The notes under the pieces are model-generated. The model saw only the letters and a program-made list of their open reading frames with translations. It was not told where the DNA came from and did not search any database. From assembly GCA_003645435.1 (NCBI GenBank), contig QNFD01000218.1, forward strand, positions 1 through 5,225: a stretch of DNA of 5,225 nt. The letters are read 5' to 3'. Shown here piece after piece: positions 1-5,225 of the stretch. Numbering within the stretch: the first letter of the stretch is position 1; each line of letters begins with the position of its first letter. Position numbers and translations under genes: made by a program. This DNA comes from Gammaproteobacteria bacterium (GTDB lineage: Bacteria; Pseudomonadota; Gammaproteobacteria; GCA-001735895).

Positions 1-177
1 CTTACGCAGGGGTTCAGCTTTGTAGATCGGGGTATAACGTGGGTCGAGGGTTTCGGTATAAAACAAACAGGATTCTGCGCAGATTCCGCAATGAACACAA
101 CTGGAGAAAAAGGATTTAACCTTGGTATCTATTTTTGTTCGCAAAGCCTGCAAACCGGGTTCCGTTGTTTCACTCAT
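1..177 (-). CDS. DsrK/HdrD-like iron-sulfur protein, N-terminal fragment
   Basis: The first 59 codons of a gene that runs off the left edge. It begins MSETTEPGL and carries a ferredoxin-type motif, Cys27-x2-Cys30-x2-Cys33-x3-Cys37 (CVHCGICAESCLFY), without the usual proline after the last cysteine. It continues LDPRYTPIYKAEPLRK, which resembles the N-terminal region of heterodisulfide reductase HdrD / DsrK-type proteins. Those carry two [4Fe-4S] clusters and downstream CCG domains; the CCG domains would lie outside the window and cannot be checked. The ATG is supported by AAGGAA (189-184) six bases upstream. The gene follows the NarI-like cytochrome by 45 bp with no terminator seen between them, so the two are probably co-transcribed partners. 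The iron-sulfur call is firm. The DsrK/HdrD assignment rests on a short stretch plus the neighbour; a glycolate-oxidase-type (GlcF) or other CCG protein remains possible. Confidence 0.72.
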   Translation of the reverse strand, partial: MSETTEPGLQALRTKIDTKVKSFFSSCVHCGICAESCLFYTETLDPRYTPIYKAEPLRK

Positions 178-222
178 CGATGGTTCCTTAATTTTACTAC
201 TTGTTCAAATCCGCCAAAATTT

Positions 223-861
223 TCAGGAATTAATGCCCCGGCGTCCAAACCAGGCACCGGTAAAGGCCCTGCTCGGTATGAAGGTAAAGGTATGCATTAA
301 TCGACTGAATGGAAAATATATCAGGAACAATTCGACGCTAAAGCGATGCAAAAGGCGAAGTTCTTCGAAGGATTCGAGTAGTGCCAGGCAACCGGTTAAC
401 ATTACCACGAAGGTTAGAATTGAACCTACATGGTCACCCGTGGTGGAGATTAAACGAGTTACCAAATTTGATACCCGGTGTAACCACAGCATCAACAAGC
501 CCAGAAACGCAAACTGGGATGCAACGATAAACGCCCAGTGCGGCATTGGTGTCCAGCTAAATCCAAGAAAGTGTTCGTCTAAAAAACGAACATGGGGTGC
601 GGCAAAAAATAATACCGCGAATAACCCGAGGTGGAACATATAACCCGCAATAATTTGCAGGCTCACCTGGGATGCCATGCCTTTATGCGGGATAAAACGG
701 CTGAAAACTGTTTTTACAGCACCGGAAGCCGCCGAACCACGCGCTACCGACAGGTCAGTGGTTCGCTTCCCAAAAATCAGGGGCACTAGTCTCCATATGA
801 CCCCTATCGTAAAAACAGTCAGCGAGAAATACCACAAGGGTCCGTCGATAAACTCCATCAT
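223..861 (-). CDS. NarI/DsrM-like diheme cytochrome b membrane protein
   Basis: Five-helix membrane cytochrome b related to the nitrate reductase gamma subunit and to DsrM/HdrE, expected to exchange electrons with quinone. It has 212 residues (E. coli NarI has about 225). Hydrophobic segments lie near 9-30, 67-88, 108-128, 146-163 and 173-192. The C-terminal stretch around LLHRF and IYFPFSRLMH aligns well with NarI's FRLHL and LFPFSRLVH, placing His172 and His190 18 apart, like the NarI ligands His187 and His205. His77 and His90 in helix 2 are candidates for the other two ligands (13 apart, against 10 in NarI). No NarG/H/J gene is visible, so it is probably not a nitrate reductase part. The iron-sulfur gene just downstream points to a DsrMK/HdrDE-like pair. 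Its ATG overlaps the previous stop by 4 bp. The second ATG (858) is better spaced from the weak AGG upstream. It could also serve as an extra cytochrome for the formate dehydrogenase. Confidence 0.86.
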   Translation of the reverse strand: MMEFIDGPLWYFSLTVFTIGVIWRLVPLIFGKRTTDLSVARGSAASGAVKTVFSRFIPHKGMASQVSLQIIAGYMFHLGLFAVLFFAAPHVRFLDEHFLGFSWTPMPHWAFIVASQFAFLGLLMLWLHRVSNLVTRLISTTGDHVGSILTFVVMLTGCLALLESFEELRLLHRFSVELFLIYFPFSRLMHTFTFIPSRAFTGAWFGRRGINS

Positions 862-1955
862 GACCTGGCCCCGTCACCGGCGGACGACGAACTAGTCACG
901 CTAGCGGGCCCTGTCTTACCCTGCAACCTGGCATAATCTTCGGCCGAAATAACTTTGCCGTTTTCATGACATTGCTTTGCCCAGCGGTCATGGTGCGCCT
1001 CTGCCCATTTAATATCGACATAGCCCGTATTCATACCTTCTTTGGTACCTTCGGTACCCGCTGTCGCCAGATATATATGCCCGAAAGAAACTGCAATCAG
1101 GAGAATGGCGGTACTCGCGTGCACCACTTGGGATAACTCCATGATTAATCTACCCTGGCCGAAGTTGGGTGAAACCAGGATGAGGCCGCTCGCTGAAATC
1201 ACCAGGCCGATTAAAATAACTATCCAGTACCAGGTTTTTTCACCCATATTAAAAAATCCGCCCGAGGCATGTGACTTGCCTATCATGCCGCCACCTTTTA
1301 ACAACCAGGTCATATCACCCCTGGCATAAATATTTCGTTTTACGAAACTAAACAACATGAGTAACAACGAGACCAGAAATATTGGTCCGAACAGATTATG
1401 TCCTTCCTTGCTTGATGAAGCCAATACCGAGAAAATATCGTGACCCAGAACAGGAATCAGAAGCGTTCGTCCAAATAGTAAAGTCAGACCGGTGACAGCG
1501 AGAAAAATGAATACTATGGCCAGAACCCAGTGTAAAACTCGTTCGTAGTCGCTAAACCGAAACACCATCTTCCCTGACAACCCGCCTTCAATCCTGATTT
1601 TTCCACGAACCGCATAAAACAATAAAATCAGTGCGGCAACACCCACCAATACGATTTGCCCGTATTCAACCAGCTTACTGACCCGGAACCTGGTCCATCT
1701 ATCTGCCTGGGGATTTATTAGTATACCGCTATCAACACCCTTGACCTGGCTGGTACCTTCGATTGCCATATCCCTTTGCCTTACCTGGCGCCATAAATCA
1801 GTACCCGGATTGGCAACTATCACAGCCCGTTCACCGATACCCTCATCCGTCGCCGCGGATAATGTCAGCGGCATGGACATAAACAATAAAACCATCAATA
1901 CCGATACGAATTTCAAAGCAAGCTCCACTTTTCCGGATAAGACGTGATTGACCAC
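858..1955 (-). CDS. fdhC: Formate dehydrogenase cytochrome b (gamma) subunit with signal peptide and N-terminal extension
   Basis: Membrane diheme cytochrome b that takes electrons from the beta subunit and reduces quinone. As called from GTG at 1955 it has 365 residues. A hydrophobic signal segment (about residues 15-35, ending LSAA) precedes a roughly 60-residue extracytoplasmic region, then a helix near 98-115 and the FdnI-like four-helix core (about 138-300). Likely heme ligands by comparison with FdnI are His142 (ERVLHW), His186 (KEGHN), His279 (VVHAS) and His293 (FGHIYLA); the last two are 14 apart, as in FdnI. GYVDIKWAEAHH near 311-322 is typical of the family tail. E. coli FdnI is about 217 residues, so the extension and Ser-rich tail (SSSSAG) are extra, as in many non-enteric gamma subunits. 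The start is uncertain: GTG 1955 has no clear ribosome binding site, whereas TTG at 1916 has GGAG six bases upstream and would begin MKFVSVLMVLL, a better signal peptide. The stop overlaps the next gene (ATGA). Confidence 0.94.
   Translation of the reverse strand: MVNHVLSGKVELALKFVSVLMVLLFMSMPLTLSAATDEGIGERAVIVANPGTDLWRQVRQRDMAIEGTSQVKGVDSGILINPQADRWTRFRVSKLVEYGQIVLVGVAALILLFYAVRGKIRIEGGLSGKMVFRFSDYERVLHWVLAIVFIFLAVTGLTLLFGRTLLIPVLGHDIFSVLASSSKEGHNLFGPIFLVSLLLMLFSFVKRNIYARGDMTWLLKGGGMIGKSHASGGFFNMGEKTWYWIVILIGLVISASGLILVSPNFGQGRLIMELSQVVHASTAILLIAVSFGHIYLATAGTEGTKEGMNTGYVDIKWAEAHHDRWAKQCHENGKVISAEDYARLQGKTGPASVTSSSSAGDGARS
1923..1926 (-). promoter_or_regulatory. Candidate ribosome binding site for an alternative TTG start of the gamma subunit
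   Basis: GGAG on the minus strand lies six bases before TTG at 1916-1914. That start would trim 13 residues from the GTG-initiated gamma subunit and give a compact signal peptide starting MKFVSVLMVLL. The upstream GTG at 1955 has no comparable purine-rich site, so this site favours the shorter form. Confidence 0.45.
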
Positions 1956-1980
1956 TGAATCAAATTTAGTGCTTCAGTTA

Positions 1981-1992
1981 CGATACCGATAC
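1981..1992 (+). repeat. Tandem direct repeat CGATAC x2
   Basis: Two adjacent copies of CGATAC occur at 1981-1986 and 1987-1992. Either copy can pair with GTATCG at 1999-2004, so two alternative stems exist. The repeat is short and its function is unknown. Confidence 0.4.
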
Positions 1993-2004
1993 TTCCCTGT
2001 ATCG
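1987..2004 (-). repeat. Inverted repeat, 6 bp arms and 6 bp loop
   Basis: On the minus strand CGATAC, AGGGAA, GTATCG form a perfect six-pair stem with a six-base loop. No U-run follows, so it is not a classic terminator. It lies between the beta and gamma genes and could be a weak mRNA stem that affects processing or stability, or a regulator half-site pair. Its short arms make chance formation quite possible. Confidence 0.45.
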
Positions 2005-2063
2005 ATCCTGGTTTATGCTAATGGGGAAGCCTGTTCAACCATCTCCCACCTACGCACAGATAC

Positions 2064-2657
2064 CTAGGTGCCCAACTTGGATTTATCGTATGCAACACCC
2101 CAGTTAAGCACGCTGGCGCCCCGGTTAATAATCCGCTTTCGGTAAATATCGGAAAGAATATTTGCATCGCCGGCCAGTAACGCCTTGGTCGAGCAAAATT
2201 CGGCACAGATTGGCAGTTTACCTTCTGCCAACCGGTTACTGCCGTACTTCCTAAACTCATCAGAGCTATTATCCACTTCCGGGCCACCGGCACAAAAGGT
2301 GCACTTGTCCATTTTACCACGCGAAGCAAACGCTGCCGCCTCAGGAAATTGTGGCGCACCGAAAGGACAGGCGTAAAAGCAGTAACCGCATCCGATACAG
2401 ATATCTTTATCGTGCAATACGACGCCGTCATCGGTCGTGTAAAAGCAGTCGACCGGACATACCGTAGCACAGGGCGCATCTGAACAATGCATACAGGCCA
2501 CCGATAGCGATCGCTCTCCCTGCACACCATCTTTTATCGTCACCACGCGGCGACGATTGACACCCCAGGGAACGTCATTTATGTTTTTACAGGCGGTTAC
2601 GCAGCCGTTACATTCAATACAGCGTTCCGCATCACAATAGAATTTCATTCTAGCCAT
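2064..2657 (-). CDS. fdhB: Formate dehydrogenase iron-sulfur (beta) subunit, four [4Fe-4S] clusters
   Basis: Electron-transfer subunit that wires the catalytic subunit to the membrane cytochrome b. In its 197 residues sixteen cysteines fall into four ferredoxin-type groups: C13/16/19/23, C55/58/63/67, C87/90/93/97 and C119/122/151/155. The last group is split by a loop, as in the FdnH/DmsB/NrfC family. It is much shorter than E. coli FdnH (about 294 residues) and has no C-terminal membrane helix, matching the short FDH3 beta type, so membrane attachment presumably rests on the gamma subunit. There is no signal peptide; if the enzyme is periplasmic it would be carried by the Tat signal of the alpha subunit. 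The ATG start is supported by GAGGAA (2670-2665) seven bases upstream, within the 18 bp gap after the alpha gene. A second ATG at codon 4 is less well placed. Confidence 0.96.
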   Translation of the reverse strand: MARMKFYCDAERCIECNGCVTACKNINDVPWGVNRRRVVTIKDGVQGERSLSVACMHCSDAPCATVCPVDCFYTTDDGVVLHDKDICIGCGYCFYACPFGAPQFPEAAAFASRGKMDKCTFCAGGPEVDNSSDEFRKYGSNRLAEGKLPICAEFCSTKALLAGDANILSDIYRKRIINRGASVLNWGVAYDKSKLGT

Positions 2658-2675
2658 TTTATAATTCCTCGCTGT

Positions 2676-5225
2676 CTAAGCTTTCGTAATGCGGCACAAG
2701 CTGCATTTGGATTCTTGCATTTGTGTCACCGAATCATAACCGTAGGTCATCGCCGTGTTAGCCGCCTCACCAGATACATAAGGTGCCGTACCCTCGGGAT
2801 ACCTGGAGCTGCGATCCTCGCCCTGCATATGGCCGGCAAAGTGGAATGGCATAAACGCTACGCCGGAACCGACACGTCGCGTCACCTGGGCTTTGACTTT
2901 TACTTTGGACTGCTCGGCGCCTTCGACCCAGACATCGTCACCATCCCTGATACCGGCGTTGTTCGCATCTCGAGGGTGTACCTCGACAAACATATCCTGC
3001 TGCAGTTCTGCCAGCCAGGCATTCGATCGGGTTTCATCACCACCACCCTCGTACTCAACCAGCCGTCCTGTAGTCAGGATAATTGGATAATCCTTCGAAT
3101 AATCTTTTGCCTGGATTGAGGCATAACGGGTTGGCAATCTCCAGAAAGACTTTCGGTCCTCGTAGGTTGGGTATTTTTCCACCAGGTCACGCCGCGATGT
3201 ATACAGCGGCTCCCGGTGTATTGGCACCGGATCCGGGAAAGTCCAGACCATCGTCCTCGCCTTCGCATTACCAAAAGGAGAACAACCGTGACTGATGGCG
3301 ACACGCTGTATGCCGCCGGATAAATCGGTTTTCCAGTTTCTACCTTCCGCAGCTGCTTTCTCCTCGGCGGTTAAATCATCCCACCAGCCGAGTTTCTTTA
3401 ACATCTTGTCGCTGAACTCGGGGTAGCCATCCTTGATATCGGAATCCTTACCCCAGGAATCTTCCGCGAGCAGATTGACACCATCTCTTTCGACTCCAAA
3501 CCTGGCACGGAAGGTCAAACCACCTTCGGCGACCGACTTTGACGTGTCATATAGATTAGGCGTACCTGGGTGATTCATTTCCGGCGTACCCCAGGAAGGC
3601 CAGGGCAATCCGTAGAAATCACCATCTGCTGGTCCGCCTTCGGCTTTCAAGCTGGTGAAATCGAAGGTCCCCCAGTTCTCCTGGTGCTTCTTCAAGCGTT
3701 CAGGACTCTGACCGGTATAACCGATGGTCCACATACCGCGATTGATTTCACGCAGGATATCCTCTACCAGCGGCTCATCACCGTTGACTTTGATGTTTTT
3801 GAATAACTGGTCTGAAATTCCCAGTTTTTTCGCCAGCATGTACATGATGGTATGATCAGGCAGCGATTCAAACATGGGGTCGATAACCTTCGAACGCCAC
3901 TGGAACGAACGATTAGATGCGGTAACCGAACCGTAGGTTTCCAATTGCGTAGCCGCTGGTAACAGGTAAACCCCGTCGGTGCGGTCATGCATAATGGCCG
4001 AGGCGGTTGGATAAGGATCGACCACAACCAGCAGGTCGAGTTTTTCCATCGCCTTTTTCATCTCAACGCCACGTGTCTGGCTGTTTGGCGCATGACCCCA
4101 GAACACCATCGCTTTGACATTGTCCTTTTGCGCGATATTGGCCTTATCTTCGAGCACACCGTCGATCCAGCGCGAAACCGGAATACCCTTGGTGTTCATC
4201 ACGTGCGCATCCTTGCCCTTGCTTTGTTCGTAGCTGCCGGCGTCAAACTGACCCTTAACCCATTCGTAATCCAGGCCCCAGACTCTCGACCAGTGCTTCC
4301 ACGAACCCGATGAGAGACCATAATATCCGGGCAGGGTGTTGGACAGTACGCCCAGGTCGGTAGCGCCCTGTACATTGTCGTGACCGCGGAAAATATTTGC
4401 ACCGCCACCGGAAACGCCCATGTTACCGAGTGTTAGCTGGAACGCGCAGTAGGCCCGCGTATTATTGTTGCCAATGGTGTGTTGAGTTCCACCCATACAC
4501 CAGATAAAGGTACCGGGTCGATTGTCCGCCATCGCCTTGGCAGCGGCATAAACCTGGCCTTCCGGTACACCGGTGACTCGTTCTACTTCGTCTGGCGTCC
4601 ATTTTTTGACTTCTTTTTTAACGTCTTCGAGGCCGTAAACTCGCTGGCGAATAAATTCCTTATCTTCCCAGCTATTTTCAAAGATATGCCACATCATGCC
4701 CCAGATGATAGCGACGTCGGTGCCGGGCCTGATCTTCAAATAGTGATCCGCATGCGCCGCCGTGCGGGTAAAACGCGGGTCAATTACGATGATAGGCGCA
4801 TTGTTTTCTTCCTTCGCCTTGAATATGTGCTGCATCGCAACCGGATGCGCCTCTGCCGGGTTTGACCCGATCAACAATATAGATTGTGAGTTATGAATAT
4901 CATTGTAGGAATTGGTCATCGCGCCGTAACCCCAGGTATTCGCTACCCCGGCTACCGTGGTGGAATGACAGATACGCGCCTGGTGGTCGACGTTATTGGT
5001 GCCCCACATACCCGCCATCTTGCGAAACAGGTAAGCCTGCTCATTACTGTGTTTGGCGGAACCCAGCCAGTAAACCGAATCGGGACCTGATGACGCTCGG
5101 ATTTCGAGCATCTTGTCGCCAATCTCGTTAATCGCTTCTTCCCAGGAAACCTTTTTCCACTTGCCGTCAACTAGCTTGGTAGGGTACTTGAGACGACGCT
5201 CACCATGTCCGTGCTCGCGGATCGC
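2676..5225 (-). CDS. fdhA: Formate dehydrogenase catalytic (alpha) subunit, FDH3-like, N-terminus missing
   Basis: Molybdopterin oxidoreductase that oxidises formate to CO2 and passes electrons to the iron-sulfur subunit. 850 residues are visible. The frame stays open to the window edge, so the real start, any twin-arginine signal and the N-terminal [4Fe-4S] cysteines lie outside; relatives run about 950-1015 residues. Visible residues 80-110 (DHQARICHSTTVAG, then GAMTNSYNDI) match the active-site stretch of E. coli FdnG, with Cys86 (TGT, 4970-4968) followed by His87 in place of Sec-His. GSNPAEAHPV and DPRFTRTAAHAD follow, typical of the cofactor-binding fold. The C-terminal molybdopterin-dinucleotide-binding domain begins near residue 712 (YPIILTTGRLVEYEGG). 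The chain ends with a CxxC (Cys841, Cys844). It stops with TAG 18 bp before the beta subunit gene. The family call is firm; Mo versus W and the exact subgroup cannot be decided here. Confidence 0.96.
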   Translation of the reverse strand, partial: AIREHGHGERRLKYPTKLVDGKWKKVSWEEAINEIGDKMLEIRASSGPDSVYWLGSAKHSNEQAYLFRKMAGMWGTNNVDHQARICHSTTVAGVANTWGYGAMTNSYNDIHNSQSILLIGSNPAEAHPVAMQHIFKAKEENNAPIIVIDPRFTRTAAHADHYLKIRPGTDVAIIWGMMWHIFENSWEDKEFIRQRVYGLEDVKKEVKKWTPDEVERVTGVPEGQVYAAAKAMADNRPGTFIWCMGGTQHTIGNNNTRAYCAFQLTLGNMGVSGGGANIFRGHDNVQGATDLGVLSNTLPGYYGLSSGSWKHWSRVWGLDYEWVKGQFDAGSYEQSKGKDAHVMNTKGIPVSRWIDGVLEDKANIAQKDNVKAMVFWGHAPNSQTRGVEMKKAMEKLDLLVVVDPYPTASAIMHDRTDGVYLLPAATQLETYGSVTASNRSFQWRSKVIDPMFESLPDHTIMYMLAKKLGISDQLFKNIKVNGDEPLVEDILREINRGMWTIGYTGQSPERLKKHQENWGTFDFTSLKAEGGPADGDFYGLPWPSWGTPEMNHPGTPNLYDTSKSVAEGGLTFRARFGVERDGVNLLAEDSWGKDSDIKDGYPEFSDKMLKKLGWWDDLTAEEKAAAEGRNWKTDLSGGIQRVAISHGCSPFGNAKARTMVWTFPDPVPIHREPLYTSRRDLVEKYPTYEDRKSFWRLPTRYASIQAKDYSKDYPIILTTGRLVEYEGGGDETRSNAWLAELQQDMFVEVHPRDANNAGIRDGDDVWVEGAEQSKVKVKAQVTRRVGSGVAFMPFHFAGHMQGEDRSSRYPEGTAPYVSGEAANTAMTYGYDSVTQMQESKCSLCRITKA

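Larger units (their letters stand above)
1956..2063 (-). other. 108 bp intergenic gap between beta and gamma subunit genes
   Basis: This is the longest non-coding stretch in the window and the only break inside the formate dehydrogenase genes. It contains an inverted repeat and a tandem CGATAC (both listed separately). No convincing -35/-10 promoter or T-tract terminator is visible. A ten-codon frame (ATG 2042 to TAA 2013) is present but too short to call. Confidence 0.6.

Noticed and set aside
122..643. Plus-strand open frame of 173 codons
   Set aside because: It runs antisense to the NarI-like and iron-sulfur genes, has a basic low-quality composition and has no domain signal.
223..861. 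Cytochrome considered as a true nitrate reductase gamma subunit
   Set aside because: No narG, narH or narJ is visible, and its immediate downstream neighbour is a cysteine-rich iron-sulfur protein instead.
1987..2004. Inverted repeat considered as a Rho-independent terminator
   Set aside because: The stem is only six pairs and no T-run follows on the transcribed strand. A terminator here would also separate the gamma subunit from its complex.
2013..2042. Ten-codon minus-strand mini-frame (ATG to TAA) in the beta-gamma gap, with GGGAG directly before the ATG
   Set aside because: The purine run abuts the ATG with no spacer and the peptide is only nine residues. There is no evidence that it is translated.
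2018..2530. Minus-strand open frame of 170 codons overlapping the beta subunit gene
   Set aside because: It lies in another frame of the iron-sulfur subunit, whose sixteen cysteines and ribosome site make it clearly the real gene. The alternative product shows no recognisable motif.
2715..3119. Plus-strand open frame of 134 codons
   Set aside because: It is the antisense shadow of the 3' part of the catalytic subunit gene.
4479..4865. Plus-strand open frame of 128 codons
   Set aside because: It is antisense to the catalytic subunit. Its apparent hydrophobic and aromatic runs come from the opposite strand's codons.

Overview
The window holds one tightly packed gene cluster, transcribed entirely on the minus strand. 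It reads from the right edge to the left edge as a membrane-bound formate dehydrogenase (catalytic subunit, four-cluster iron-sulfur subunit, cytochrome b subunit), then a NarI-like diheme cytochrome b, then the start of a cysteine-rich iron-sulfur protein of the DsrK/HdrD type. Both end genes are cut by the window. The catalytic subunit lacks its N-terminus and the DsrK/HdrD-like protein lacks everything after residue 59.

Layout, in transcription order: fdhA-like (5225 to 2676, partial), an 18 bp gap, fdhB-like (2657 to 2064), a 108 bp gap containing a small inverted repeat, fdhC-like (1955 to 858), a 4 bp ATGA overlap, a NarI/DsrM-like cytochrome b (861 to 223), a 45 bp gap, and the DsrK/HdrD-like protein (177 to beyond 1). 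No plus-strand gene, RNA gene, mobile element or CRISPR array is supported. The long plus-strand open frames are shadows of the minus-strand genes.

The first three genes form a standard respiratory formate dehydrogenase of the periplasm-facing type. Formate is oxidised at a molybdenum or tungsten bis-pterin site. Electrons pass through the iron-sulfur clusters of the beta subunit to the b hemes of the gamma subunit and into the quinone pool. The enzyme is a cysteine type: a TGT codon sits where Escherichia coli FdnG has selenocysteine. The last two genes look like a DsrMK/HdrDE-type pair, a quinone-reactive diheme membrane cytochrome plus an iron-sulfur protein that in known relatives handles disulfide or thiol chemistry. 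Their position directly behind the formate dehydrogenase, with one overlapping start/stop, suggests co-expression and perhaps a formate to quinone to DsrK/HdrD-like route. That functional link is inference.

The organism is most likely a proteobacterium, plausibly a gammaproteobacterium. This rests on the protein style (FDH3-type alpha and beta subunits, a gamma subunit with a signal peptide and N-terminal extension), the AGGA-type ribosome binding sites and a base composition close to even. The assignment is from general resemblance only, since no search could be run.
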